DNA of 64,000 bases from SAR116 cluster bacterium AG-325-F22. GTDB taxonomy: Bacteria; Pseudomonadota; Alphaproteobacteria; Puniceispirillales; Marisalimonadaceae. Both the position numbers and the translations under genes were made by a program. The stretch covers positions 1 to 64,000 of the forward strand of contig QBYJ01000002.1 of the NCBI GenBank assembly GCA_003282885.1, written 5' to 3'. A model generated the notes under the pieces. It did not search any database and was not told the DNA's origin. It saw only the letters and a program-made list of their open reading frames with translations. Positions 32,423 to 42,670 of this stretch are shown here, in pieces. Every line of letters starts with the position of its first letter. Position 1 is the first letter of the stretch.

Positions 32423-32972
32423 AAAAAAACATTGGACAGACAAGTATAAAAATTATTTAGATATTGGAGACTACACATATGGTCTAGACAGGAGTTCTTT
32501 AATAGGGCTTGATATTTCATCTAAACTAAAAATTGGAAAATTTTGTTCTTTTGGTCCTGAAGTTAAGATTTTTTTGAATTCAGATCACCCTACAAATCTT
32601 CCAAGTACGTTTCCTCTTAAAACATTATTATTACAAAAATCCCCATGGCCAAATCAAGATGTCATTTCAAAAGGTGATGTCTCAATAGGAAGCGATGTAT
32701 GGGTTGGAGCAAGGTCTATGATTATGTCTGGTATAAACATTGGTCATGGTGCAATCGTTGCTGCAGGGTCGATCGTAACTAAAAATGTAGATCCATATGA
32801 AATGGTTGGTGGTGTTCCAGCAAAGAGAATTAAATTTAGATTTACCAAAAAACAGATACAAGCAATGTTAAGAATTAAATGGTGGAACTGGTCTGACAAT
32901 AAAATTAAAGAAGAAATTTCTTTATTTTATTCAGATATATCTAAGTTTATAAAAAAATTTGATGTTTATTAA
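32415..32972 (+). CDS. CatB-related O-acetyltransferase (left-handed beta-helix)
   Basis: IGKFCSFGPEVKIFLNSDHPTN; SIGSDVWVGARSMIMSGINIGHGAIVAAGSIVTKNVDPYEMVGGVPAKRIKFRF. Confidence 0.92.
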   Translation: MFKKKHWTDKYKNYLDIGDYTYGLDRSSLIGLDISSKLKIGKFCSFGPEVKIFLNSDHPTNLPSTFPLKTLLLQKSPWPNQDVISKGDVSIGSDVWVGARSMIMSGINIGHGAIVAAGSIVTKNVDPYEMVGGVPAKRIKFRFTKKQIQAMLRIKWWNWSDNKIKEEISLFYSDISKFIKKFDVY

Positions 32973-32990
32973 AAATTGAAAGTAAACCGT

Positions 32991-34412
32991 TTACAAGAAT
33001 TTTTCGATGTTAGGCAACTTAGGTTCACCAAATATTTTCTCAATTGACAAAGCTATTTCAACAGCTTTTTCATCTTCATCCTTATTACAAATAATTTGCA
33101 AACCAATTGGCAAGGTTTTCCCTGAAACATGGTTATTACAGAAACTTTGAATTGGGTATGTTATTGCACAAGCACCAAAAATATTTACTGGTTGTGTGTT
33201 TGAAGAAGCTAAGAGGCTTCTTTCATGCATTTTTTCTATATCAATTGTTTCTTTAACGTTTAATGCTTGCATAATTGTAGTTGGTGAAATTAAAGCATCA
33301 TATTTATCAAAATACTTTTTAGTAATGATTTCTAATTCTAAAAGTCTATTTTTGGCTTCAAGATATTCTGTTGATGAAACATTTAAACCTAATTTTGCTC
33401 TATGACCTGTTACAGAATCCATTTTATCTACATTATTTAAAAATCGATCTCTTCCAAATGCACTTATAATTTCCGAGCCAACAATTCTAGGAAATAGTAT
33501 AGCTTTCTCTCTTGCTTCTGGTATGGTAATTTCGTCAATTTTCGCTCCAAAACTTATCAATTTTTTACAAAAATTATCATATGCTTCTAATACTTCAGGA
33601 TCCAAATTTTCTGTGAATGGTTTTTGTAATTTACCTAAATTCATACTTTCTATTTTTAGAGGAGACATTGATTTTTTTGTATTATTAAATGTATCAAAAA
33701 TTAATTTTATATCTTTAACCGATCTACCAATTGGCCCTGGTGTATCTAAAGTTGGTGATAATGGAAAAATACCATCTGTTGGCCATCTATTTTTTGTTGT
33801 TTTTAGCCCAACAAGTCCGTTAAGAGAAGCTGGTATTCTAACAGATCCTCCCGTATCTGTACCTATAGCAAATGGAGCTAGTCCAGCGGCTACTGCTACG
33901 GCAGAACCACTACTAGAACCCCCTGGAATTCTATGTTTTTCATGATCCCACGGGTTCATTGGTGTTCCTTTTATCTCATTAATTCCTGTTGCTCCGAGAG
34001 CAAATTCAACTGTGTGAGTTTTACCTAATATAACACAACCTAGAGATTTCAACTTTTTTACTACCGTTCCTTCTGGGCCAGTAATGTCATCAGTAGGTAT
34101 TTCTGACCCATTAGTAGTAGGCATACCATTTACAGAACATATGTCCTTGATTGCTACAGGAATACCCATCAAAGGTCCTAAATCTACGCCACTCGCAATC
34201 AAGTTATCTATTGCACTTGCCCAAACTATTGACTTTTCTTTATTGAAATGAATATAACAGTGAAGCTTTGAGTTTAATAAGCCTATGCGTTCACAATATA
34301 TAGAAGTTAACTCTTTACATGTAATTAAGCCACTTCTTAAATTTTTTCCTAATTCCTCAATATTAATTTTATTGAGAGGGTCATTGGGCAATGTAGTTTC
34401 TGAAAAATTCAT
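32991..34412 (-). CDS. Amidase (amidase-signature family)
   Basis: GIPVAIKDICSVNGMPTTNGSEI; PGGSSSGSAVAVAAGLAPFAIGTDTGGSVRIPASLNGLVGLKTT. Confidence 0.93.
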   Translation of the reverse strand: MNFSETTLPNDPLNKINIEELGKNLRSGLITCKELTSIYCERIGLLNSKLHCYIHFNKEKSIVWASAIDNLIASGVDLGPLMGIPVAIKDICSVNGMPTTNGSEIPTDDITGPEGTVVKKLKSLGCVILGKTHTVEFALGATGINEIKGTPMNPWDHEKHRIPGGSSSGSAVAVAAGLAPFAIGTDTGGSVRIPASLNGLVGLKTTKNRWPTDGIFPLSPTLDTPGPIGRSVKDIKLIFDTFNNTKKSMSPLKIESMNLGKLQKPFTENLDPEVLEAYDNFCKKLISFGAKIDEITIPEAREKAILFPRIVGSEIISAFGRDRFLNNVDKMDSVTGHRAKLGLNVSSTEYLEAKNRLLELEIITKKYFDKYDALISPTTIMQALNVKETIDIEKMHERSLLASSNTQPVNIFGACAITYPIQSFCNNHVSGKTLPIGLQIICNKDEDEKAVEIALSIEKIFGEPKLPNIEKFL

Positions 34413-34429
34413 TTTTTATCTCCCTCATT

Positions 34430-34828
34430 CTAATTTTTAAATTGGTTCTTCATTGAACCAAAAATACCTTTCAATCTAGGTGAAGTAGAGCAATCAGCTT
34501 CTAGGACCATTTTTTTTGATACTGGCACGTGAATTCCAACATAACGTACAGCATTGTATTTAGGATTCGATTTGAGTTGTACTTTTCTATCAGATTTCAA
34601 TCTCAATCTAGCCATTCCTTTTTTAAAAGGTACGATTATATCGGTACCTGGTACAGTGACAACAAAGCTATCATTATGAACAGAACATTTGTTATCTAAA
34701 GAAATTGTAACTGAAATAACTTCAACAGTTTTAAAAGCATTTTGAATATTTGGCATACCAAACCATAACATCAACCCTATGACTGATAATCCAAGTATAA
34801 AAAAAAAACTTTTAATTAAAATTCGCAT
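34430..34828 (-). CDS. Hypothetical membrane-anchored protein, 132 aa
   Basis: Single N-terminal TM helix, small beta-rich domain with two Cys; no family recognised. Confidence 0.6.
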   Translation of the reverse strand: MRILIKSFFFILGLSVIGLMLWFGMPNIQNAFKTVEVISVTISLDNKCSVHNDSFVVTVPGTDIIVPFKKGMARLRLKSDRKVQLKSNPKYNAVRYVGIHVPVSKKMVLEADCSTSPRLKGIFGSMKNQFKN

Positions 34829-34939
34829 TGATACCTTTAAATAAACATAATAGATCTTAATATTATATTTTTTTAAACTAAAATTTAATATATTGGAATG
34901 ATATTATTTTTAAATCATTAAGTTTAACTAGGGTCAATA

Positions 34940-36127
34940 ATGAGAATAGAATTTGATAGAATAAAAAGGTTGCCACCATATATATTTGCTGAGGTCAATG
35001 AGCTTAAAGCTAAATTAAGAGCTGAGGGGAAAGACATCATTGACTTTGGGATGGGTAATCCTGATATGGCAACTCCAAGGCATATAAAAGATAAATTAAA
35101 AGAAACTGTAGAGAAGCCAGGAACAGGAAGATATTCCACTAGTAAAGGTATCCCAGGTTTAAGAAAGGCTCAGGCCGCCTATTATCAAAGAAGATTCAAT
35201 GTTGATTTAGATCCAGAAAATGAAATAGTTGTTACTTTAGGGTCCAAAGAGGGCTTAGCCAATTTAGCGCAAGCAATAACTTCCCCAGGAGATATTATAT
35301 TATCTCCAAACCCTTCTTATCCAATACATCCATATGGTTTTATTATTGCAGGTGCATCTTTACGTCATTTACCTGCTATGGATCAAGGAATTTTTAACGC
35401 TGCGCTATATCTAGAAAGGCTAGAAAAATCAATTAAGGAAAGTGTGCCCGCTCCAGTTGCACTAATTGTTTCATTTCCTTCAAATCCAACGGCACAAATA
35501 GTATCATTAGAGTTTTATAAAGATTTAGTTAAAATAGCATTAAAATATAACGTATATATTTTATCCGATTTGGCTTATGCTGAAATTTATTATGATGGTT
35601 TTCCTCCACCTTCAATTTTAGAAATCCCTAGAGCAAAAGAAGTGGCTGTTGAATTTACCTCAATGTCTAAAACTTATGCAATGGCTGGTTGGAGAATTGG
35701 ATTTGCGGTAGGTAATCAAAAATTGATAAATGCCCTAATAAGAATAAAGTCTTATTTAGATTATGGAGCATTTACTCCTGTACAAGTTGCTGCTGCTGCT
35801 GCTTTAAATGGACCACAAGACTGTGTATTAGACATTAGAAACACCTATCAAAAAAGAAGAGATGTTTTAATTAAATCTATGCTTCGAGCAGGATGGGATA
35901 TTCCTACGCCTCAAGCAAGTATGTTTGCCTGGGCTCCTTTACCAGATAAATTTAAAAAAAGGGGCTCTTTAGAATTTGCAAAGGAATTAATGTTAAAAGC
36001 AGACGTAGCTGTTGCTCCAGGTGTGGCTTTTGGTGAATATGGAGAGGGTTTTGTAAGGGTAGGATTAGTAGAAAATGAACAAAGAATAAAACAAGCCGCT
36101 AAAAATATTAAAAAGTTGTTGTTATAG
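34940..36127 (+). CDS. Class I/II aminotransferase (AlaC / LL-diaminopimelate aminotransferase-like)
   Basis: IDFGMGNPDMATP; YSTSKGIPGLRKA; FTSMSKTYAMAGWRIGFAVG PLP-Lys motif. Confidence 0.9.
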   Translation: MRIEFDRIKRLPPYIFAEVNELKAKLRAEGKDIIDFGMGNPDMATPRHIKDKLKETVEKPGTGRYSTSKGIPGLRKAQAAYYQRRFNVDLDPENEIVVTLGSKEGLANLAQAITSPGDIILSPNPSYPIHPYGFIIAGASLRHLPAMDQGIFNAALYLERLEKSIKESVPAPVALIVSFPSNPTAQIVSLEFYKDLVKIALKYNVYILSDLAYAEIYYDGFPPPSILEIPRAKEVAVEFTSMSKTYAMAGWRIGFAVGNQKLINALIRIKSYLDYGAFTPVQVAAAAALNGPQDCVLDIRNTYQKRRDVLIKSMLRAGWDIPTPQASMFAWAPLPDKFKKRGSLEFAKELMLKADVAVAPGVAFGEYGEGFVRVGLVENEQRIKQAAKNIKKLLL

Positions 36128-36145
36128 CTTGATTTTGTCAAGCTA
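36125..36145. terminator. Perfect 8-bp hairpin overlapping a stop codon (TAGCTTGA-TTTTG-TCAAGCTA)
   Basis: Stem begins in the aminotransferase TAG stop and lies before ggt; no downstream T-tract on the + strand, so a terminator role is weak. Confidence 0.3.
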
Positions 36146-36180
36146 AAAAAGTTCAATATTAACTAAGAGCAAATCAAGTA

Positions 36181-37788
36181 GTGGATCATTTTTCAAATAA
36201 TTTTCATATTAGAGATTTTTCAAAAATTGGAAAATCTAATATTTTTAGCTCTAAGGCAATGGTAGCATCCTCTCACCCAATTGCTTCCAGTATTGGTATT
36301 GATGTATTAAAAAATGGAGGAAATGCTGTTGATGCTGCATTAGCAATGAGTGCGGTTTTATGTGTTGCTGAACCTCATATGACAGGTGTAGGTGGTGATT
36401 GTTTTGCAATGCTATCAATAGACGGAAGTACAAAAATTAAAGCACTTAATGGTTCTGGAAAATCTTCTCAAAACACTTCTTCAAAAAAACTACGTGAAAA
36501 AGGCTTTAAAATTATTACTGCAGAAATGCCTGAATCAGTAACCATACCAGGATCAGTCGCTGCTTGGTCACTACTGCATAAAGACCATGGGCATATGCCT
36601 TGGAAAGATATTTTTAAGCCCGCCATAGAATTTGCAAAGTTAGGAGTTATAATACATGAAAGGGTGGCATTTGATTGGGAAAAAAACGTTTCAAAACTAT
36701 CAAAAGATATTGACACTGCAAAGTTGTTTTTAAAAGATGGCAATGAATATAAAGTTAAGGATAAATTTATAAATTTAGGACTGTCTGATGTTTTTGAAAC
36801 TATATCTCATGATGGTCAAGACGGCTTTTATAAAGACTGGATTGCCAAAGATATTTGTCAAAAATTATTATCAGTAGGAGGTAACCAAAGTTTAAATGAT
36901 TTCAAAAAAGCAAGTGCTGAATGGGTTGTTCCAATTACTGGTACTTATAGAAATATAAAGCTACATGAATGTCCTCCAAATGGACAAGGTATAGTAGCCA
37001 TAATAATTTTAGCCATTATAGAAAAGTTTAATATAAGTTCATTGTCGAAAGCTGATTACATGCACATATTTTGTGAAGCTACTAAAATAGGTTATTTTTT
37101 AAGAGATAAATATTTGTCAGACTTTCATAATAATAAGCTATCTATCGAAGAATTTCTAACTTCAAAACTTATTGACCGATATGCATCCATGATTGATTTG
37201 AAACAAGCAAAATACTTTAAAAAAAGTGATTTTCCAGACCATGCAGATACAATTTACCTTTCTGTAAGAGACAAAAAAGGGATGACTATTTCTTTTATTA
37301 ATTCTTTATTTGATGCTTTTGGGAGTGGCATAACAGCACCCAAAAGTGGCATACTTCTTCATTGCAGGGGAAGAGGGTTTAACCTTATAGAAGGTCATCC
37401 TAATGAATTAAAACCAAACAAAAGACCCTTACACACTATTATTCCAGCTATGCTCTCACAAAATGACAAATTATTAGGTTCTTTTGGTGTCATGGGAGGT
37501 CAATATCAAGCAGCAGGCCATGCTTATGTTTTATCTCAAATTATAGATTTTGGCTTAAATCCTCAACAAGCTCTTAATTATCCTAGGTTGTTTCCAAATA
37601 ATGACATACTAGATATCGAGTCCTCTTTTGATAAAGACTTAATTGACGAATTAAGTTCAAGAGGTCATAAGATTAATTATCCTTCAGATCTAATTGGAGG
37701 TGGACAAATGATTTTAATTGACAACGACAATAAAGTTTTGATAGGTGCCAGTGATTGGCGTAAAGACGGACTTGCAATTGGTTATTAA
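36181..37788 (+). CDS. ggt: Gamma-glutamyltransferase family protein
   Basis: GGNAVDAALAMSAVLCVAEPHMTGVGGDCFAM; TIYLSVRDKKGMTISFINSLFDAFGSGI with candidate nucleophile Thr; GTG start. Confidence 0.9.
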   Translation: MDHFSNNFHIRDFSKIGKSNIFSSKAMVASSHPIASSIGIDVLKNGGNAVDAALAMSAVLCVAEPHMTGVGGDCFAMLSIDGSTKIKALNGSGKSSQNTSSKKLREKGFKIITAEMPESVTIPGSVAAWSLLHKDHGHMPWKDIFKPAIEFAKLGVIIHERVAFDWEKNVSKLSKDIDTAKLFLKDGNEYKVKDKFINLGLSDVFETISHDGQDGFYKDWIAKDICQKLLSVGGNQSLNDFKKASAEWVVPITGTYRNIKLHECPPNGQGIVAIIILAIIEKFNISSLSKADYMHIFCEATKIGYFLRDKYLSDFHNNKLSIEEFLTSKLIDRYASMIDLKQAKYFKKSDFPDHADTIYLSVRDKKGMTISFINSLFDAFGSGITAPKSGILLHCRGRGFNLIEGHPNELKPNKRPLHTIIPAMLSQNDKLLGSFGVMGGQYQAAGHAYVLSQIIDFGLNPQQALNYPRLFPNNDILDIESSFDKDLIDELSSRGHKINYPSDLIGGGQMILIDNDNKVLIGASDWRKDGLAIGY

Positions 37789-37807
37789 ATAAATTTAAGG
37801 GGATTAT

Positions 37808-38488
37808 ATGTATTCGTTAACTTTTACAAAACCTGAATTAGTTGCAGAATTAACAGCAAAAATGTTGTTTGAAATTGAGGCAGTTCATTTTATGTCAGAT
37901 AAGCCTTTTATATTTACTTCCGGAAAAGCTAGTCCAGTTTACATAGATTGTCGCAAAATTATCTCTTTCCCAAGAGTTAGGTCTACTCTTATGGATTTTG
38001 GAGCAGCAAAGCTTGCTGAAAATATTGGTTTTGAAGAATTTGACGCTGTTGCTGGTGGTGAAACAGCAGGTATCCCATTTGCTGCTTTTATTGCGGAACG
38101 ACTTAATTTACCTATGCAATATATTAGAAAAAAATCTAAAGGTTTTGGGAGAGATGCTAGGATAGAAGGAGATATACAAACAGGACAAAGAATTCTCTTA
38201 GTTGAAGATTTAACGACCGATGGTGGAAGCAAACTGAATTTTGCAGAGGCCATAAGGGACGCTGGAGCAGAAGTAAGACATACTTTTGTAATTTTTTATT
38301 ACGATATTTATAAAAACACAATTTCGATATTAAATGAAAAGGATTTAAGGTTACATTATTTAGTAACATGGTGGGACATGTTAAGTTTAGCTAAAAAAAC
38401 AAATAAATTTGATAGTAAAACTATAGATACAGTAGAAGATTTTTTAAATAATCCAATTGATTGGTCCCAAAAGAATGGAGGCAATTAA
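37808..38488 (+). CDS. pyrE: Orotate phosphoribosyltransferase
   Basis: [64 protein letters not shown]. Confidence 0.9.
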   Translation: MYSLTFTKPELVAELTAKMLFEIEAVHFMSDKPFIFTSGKASPVYIDCRKIISFPRVRSTLMDFGAAKLAENIGFEEFDAVAGGETAGIPFAAFIAERLNLPMQYIRKKSKGFGRDARIEGDIQTGQRILLVEDLTTDGGSKLNFAEAIRDAGAEVRHTFVIFYYDIYKNTISILNEKDLRLHYLVTWWDMLSLAKKTNKFDSKTIDTVEDFLNNPIDWSQKNGGN

Positions 38489-38494
38489 TTTAAT

Positions 38495-39412
38495 TCAATT
38501 TTTTAATTTAATTTCTCTATACGTTATTAATAAACATGAAATTATTACAACTATTCCACCTATTAACTGATTTATTGTTGGGACTTCACTCCAAATTAAA
38601 TAACCAAGTATTGCAGCTAAGGGTATAGCTAAATATCTTAAAGTTACCAAAATAGTTGCTTCGGCATATTTGTAACTTTGAGCCATCAAATACTGTACTA
38701 AAGATCCTAAAAACCCTAGTAAGATAAGGATATAAAGAAGTAAGCTAGGCTCAATTAATATTTCAATTCCATGATTTCCTTTAACACCATAAAACTTAGT
38801 TCCAAAGGCTAATATTGCCAAAATTATAACTGTTGATGTAATAAAGTTGTGGATCAAAGCAGTTGTTGATGGATGTTCTGTTTTACCAATTTTTCTTAAA
38901 ATTATAGCTAATCCAGCGTGTGTTAATGCGCTTCCAAAGGCAAGATAAAGCCCTAAACTAGACAAATTTGAAGTTTCACGAATTATGCTTATTGGATCTA
39001 TCATTAAAAAAACTCCAACTAGTCCTATTATAACAGCCGTCCATCTAATTAATCCTATTTTTTCTCCTAATAAAAAAGGAGATAAAAGTGTTACATATAT
39101 AGCAGAGCTCTGGGCTAAAGCTGTAGTAAGGCCAATTGGTATGAGCTGTAGAGATGAGAAAACCATTATCATGGTTACAAATCCAAAAAGAGAACGCAAA
39201 ATAATGTTTTTCCAATTATTGATTTGAAATAATAGTTTTTTTCTAGATATATATGCAATAAAAAAAAGCAATGGTAATGAATAAACAAATCTTGAAAACA
39301 AGGTGATAATGAAATCAACTTCCCCAGTTAAAGATTTTATAATCATATGGGTTGATGTAGAAAGAAGAATAAAAATCAACCACAAAAGCGATCCAATAAT
39401 ATTAGAGTTCAT
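38495..39412 (-). CDS. EamA/DMT-superfamily transporter
   Basis: About 10 TM segments; overlaps fcl by 4 nt (ATGA). Confidence 0.82.
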   Translation of the reverse strand: MNSNIIGSLLWLIFILLSTSTHMIIKSLTGEVDFIITLFSRFVYSLPLLFFIAYISRKKLLFQINNWKNIILRSLFGFVTMIMVFSSLQLIPIGLTTALAQSSAIYVTLLSPFLLGEKIGLIRWTAVIIGLVGVFLMIDPISIIRETSNLSSLGLYLAFGSALTHAGLAIILRKIGKTEHPSTTALIHNFITSTVIILAILAFGTKFYGVKGNHGIEILIEPSLLLYILILLGFLGSLVQYLMAQSYKYAEATILVTLRYLAIPLAAILGYLIWSEVPTINQLIGGIVVIISCLLITYREIKLKN

Positions 39413-40377
39413 TGAACTTCTGATTTAAAGAAATCATAAGTTTGTCTCAAGCCCTTATCTAAAGATATTTTAGGTTTCCATCCAATAGAATTGATTAGAG
39501 AAGAATCTAAGAATTTTCTTGGGGTACCATCGGGTATATTGCTATCAAAACTAATTTTACCATTATATTGAACTGTTTTAGCTATTTTAAGGGCAAGTTT
39601 AGCAATAGAAATTTCTTCCCCAGAACCAACGTTCATAAATGAATTAGATTTATGAAAAACCATATTAATTTTTTTACTATCGTAAAAAGCTATTTTTATA
39701 GCTGCATCAGCAAGGTCATCTACATATAAGAACTCTCTTAATGCAGTTCCTGTCCCCCAAACTTTGATTTGTGGAATATTATGAATTTTTGCGTCGTGAA
39801 ATCTTCTTATTAATCCCGGTATTACATGGCTTTCTTCTGGATGGTAATTATCTCCTTGACCATATAAGTTAGTAGGCATTAGGGATTTGTAATTTGTTCC
39901 ATATTGTTGGTTATAAAACTGACACATTTTTATACCGCTGATTTTAGCAATTGCATATGCTTCGTTAGTTTTTTCCAAAGATCCTGTAAGAAGGTCACAT
40001 TCTTTAATTGGTTGATTGCTATTTCGAGGGTAAATGCATGAGCTACCTAAAAAAAGAACCCTAGGTATATTATTATTGTAACAAGCATGTATTATATTAT
40101 TTTGGATCATAAGATTTTCATACAAAAACTCTGCTGGATAGGTAAGGTTCTTATATATTCCTCCAACTTTAGCAGCTGCAATTATAACTAAATCAGGTTT
40201 TTTTTTATTAATAAATGCATTAACTTGACTTTGATTAATAAGATTTAAATCACTTTTATCACTAGTCAATACTCTAATTAAAGGGTGTTTTTTAACTAAC
40301 AATCTTATTATGGAACTTCCAACCATACCTTTATGGCCAGCTACAAAACAACTTTTTATATTAGTATCAAATTTCAT
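39409..40377 (-). CDS. fcl: GDP-L-fucose synthase
   Basis: [67 protein letters not shown]. Confidence 0.95.
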   Translation of the reverse strand: MKFDTNIKSCFVAGHKGMVGSSIIRLLVKKHPLIRVLTSDKSDLNLINQSQVNAFINKKKPDLVIIAAAKVGGIYKNLTYPAEFLYENLMIQNNIIHACYNNNIPRVLFLGSSCIYPRNSNQPIKECDLLTGSLEKTNEAYAIAKISGIKMCQFYNQQYGTNYKSLMPTNLYGQGDNYHPEESHVIPGLIRRFHDAKIHNIPQIKVWGTGTALREFLYVDDLADAAIKIAFYDSKKINMVFHKSNSFMNVGSGEEISIAKLALKIAKTVQYNGKISFDSNIPDGTPRKFLDSSLINSIGWKPKISLDKGLRQTYDFFKSEVQ

Positions 40378-41479
40378 TATTTTGTTGAATACAATTATTC
40401 TTTATTAATTTCAGATTTTGTGCCTTTTTAAGATCAACTTCAATCATTTCTTGTATGAGACCGTCTAATGAAATTTTGGGTTGCCATTTTAGTTTATCTT
40501 TGGCTTTTTCGGCATCCCCTAGCAAGGAATTTACCTCAGTAGGACGGAAATATTTTTGATCAATTTTTACAATTATTTCACCAGTTTTCAATTGTTTATC
40601 GTAGCGTTCATCCATAGAAGCAACAACTCCAATTTCTTCTAAACCGCTACCTCTCCATTCAATTTCAATTCCAAGATAATGTGCTGATTTTTCAACAAAT
40701 TTTTTAACAGATGTTTGATGACCTGAAGCAATAACATAATCTTCCGGTTTGTCTTGTTGAAGCATTAACCATTGCATTTCCACATAATCTCTAGCATGTC
40801 CCCAATCTCTTAAAGCGTTCAAATTTCCGAGATACAAAACTTTTTCTAAACCACAAATGATTTTAGTTAAAGTTGTTGTTATTTTTTTAGATACAAAAGT
40901 TTCACCTCTTCGACTTGACTCATGATTAAATAATATGCCATTACATGCATAGAGATTGTATGCTTCTCTGTAATTAATGGTTATCCAGTACGAAAATAAT
41001 TTTGACACAGCGTATGGGCTACGGGGATAAAAATTAGTTAATTCATTCTGCGGATTTCCGTCATTTATTCCGAATAGCTCAGAAGTTGAAGCTTGGTAAA
41101 ATTTTGATTTTTTTTCCAAATCATTATTTCTTATAGCTTCTAATATTCTTAATGTTCCTAATGCATTTACGTTAGAAGTATATTCAGGTATTTCAAATGA
41201 ATTTCCAACATGAGACTGTGCACCTAAGTTATAAATTTCGTCAGGATTTATTTGATTTATTATGTTTGTAATATTTGAGCTATCAGTAAGATCTCCATAG
41301 TGTAAAATAAAGTTAGGTTTTTTTATTTGTGGTTTTTGATAAATATGGTCAATTCTTTCACTATTAAGAGAAGAAGACCTTCTTTTAATACCATGAACTA
41401 CATAGCCTTTTTTTATTAATAGTTCGGCAAGGTATGATCCATCTTGTCCAGTTATACCGGTAATAAGAGCTTTCTTCAT
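40367..41479 (-). CDS. gmd: GDP-mannose 4,6-dehydratase
   Basis: [73 protein letters not shown]. Confidence 0.96.
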   Translation of the reverse strand: MKKALITGITGQDGSYLAELLIKKGYVVHGIKRRSSSLNSERIDHIYQKPQIKKPNFILHYGDLTDSSNITNIINQINPDEIYNLGAQSHVGNSFEIPEYTSNVNALGTLRILEAIRNNDLEKKSKFYQASTSELFGINDGNPQNELTNFYPRSPYAVSKLFSYWITINYREAYNLYACNGILFNHESSRRGETFVSKKITTTLTKIICGLEKVLYLGNLNALRDWGHARDYVEMQWLMLQQDKPEDYVIASGHQTSVKKFVEKSAHYLGIEIEWRGSGLEEIGVVASMDERYDKQLKTGEIIVKIDQKYFRPTEVNSLLGDAEKAKDKLKWQPKISLDGLIQEMIEVDLKKAQNLKLIKNNCIQQNNEI

Positions 41480-41482
41480 TTA

Positions 41483-42490
41483 CTATTTTCCATGACTATA
41501 ATTATTTATCCATCTAACAGTGTCTTTACATATTTGATTCAAATCATTTTTTATATCCCATTTCAGCATTAATTTCGCTTTTTTATTGTCTGCAATTAGT
41601 GTTGCTATATCCCCGTTGCGTCTAGGTTTAAATTTAAATGGTATTGGTTTTTTTAAAATTTTTTTAAATTCAGTCAAGATCTCTAGTACTGAAAAGCCAA
41701 TTCCTGTTCCTAAATTAATAGTTTCATGTTTGACATTAGTTTTCAATAAGTTAAGGGAATTAACATGAGCCATTGCTATATCCTCAACATGAATATAATC
41801 CCTAACTCCTGTCCCATCTTTAGTGTTATAATCGTCTCCATAAATTGATAAATAATCATATTTGTTCCTTATAACTCCTGCAATATATGGAAATAAGTTA
41901 TTTGGGGTTCCTATCGGCAATTCCCCAATCATACCAGATTTATGCGCGCCAACAGGATTAAAATAGCGTAAAATTATGGATCTATTTTGACTGTTTGACA
42001 TAGCCCAATCCTTTAAAATTTCTTCTAGAAAAAATTTAGTCTTGCCATAAGGATTTATGGGAGCGATTTTATGTTTTTCGTCACAAGGCAAATATTCAGG
42101 TGCTCCATAAACAGTTGCGGAAGAAGAAAAGATTATATTATTACAATTATATTGATCCATGACTTCTAAAAGATTAATTGTTCCTGATACATTATTTGAG
42201 TAATAACTAAGTGGTACTTTAATTGAATAATTTACAGACTTAAAACCTGCAAAATGAATAACAACTTCTGGATTAAAATCCGAAAAGACTTTAATCAAAT
42301 TATCTTTATTTTTTATATCGCATTCAGCACTTTGAAATTCCCGATTAGATATAATCTTTAATTTTGTTAAAACATCCTTAGAGCTATTACTATAATTATC
42401 TAAAATGAATAAATCATGATTGCCACTAAGTACGTTTAACGCAACGTGGCTTCCAATATAACCTGTTCCACCAGTTATTAAAATACGCAT
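41483..42490 (-). CDS. galE: UDP-glucose 4-epimerase
   Basis: RILITGGTGYIGSHVALNV; FSSSATVYGAPEYLPCDE; RYFNPVGAHKSGMIGE; GTGVRDYIHVEDIAMAHV. Confidence 0.95.
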   Translation of the reverse strand: MRILITGGTGYIGSHVALNVLSGNHDLFILDNYSNSSKDVLTKLKIISNREFQSAECDIKNKDNLIKVFSDFNPEVVIHFAGFKSVNYSIKVPLSYYSNNVSGTINLLEVMDQYNCNNIIFSSSATVYGAPEYLPCDEKHKIAPINPYGKTKFFLEEILKDWAMSNSQNRSIILRYFNPVGAHKSGMIGELPIGTPNNLFPYIAGVIRNKYDYLSIYGDDYNTKDGTGVRDYIHVEDIAMAHVNSLNLLKTNVKHETINLGTGIGFSVLEILTEFKKILKKPIPFKFKPRRNGDIATLIADNKKAKLMLKWDIKNDLNQICKDTVRWINNYSHGK

Positions 42491-42670
42491 ATTATCTCTA
42501 TGGTCATAATTATAAATTAAAAGATTAATTATTAAAAATGCACTACGACACTTACTTGGAACATAGATTTATATTGCTAATTTAACAAGTAATAATGTAA
42601 TAAGATGATTTGTAATTTTTTATTAATGTGATTACTATTTTAATAATTAATTTCTTCATGAAAGTATATA

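Noticed and set aside
33523-33945. 140-aa plus-strand ORF antisense to the amidase
   Set aside because: Mirror of the conserved amidase signature region; codon-shadow ORF.
36125-36145. Strong intrinsic terminator after the aminotransferase gene
   Set aside because: The stem is perfect but is followed by an A-tract, not a T-tract, on the + strand, and the minus-strand T-tract would precede the hairpin; kept only as a low-confidence hairpin.
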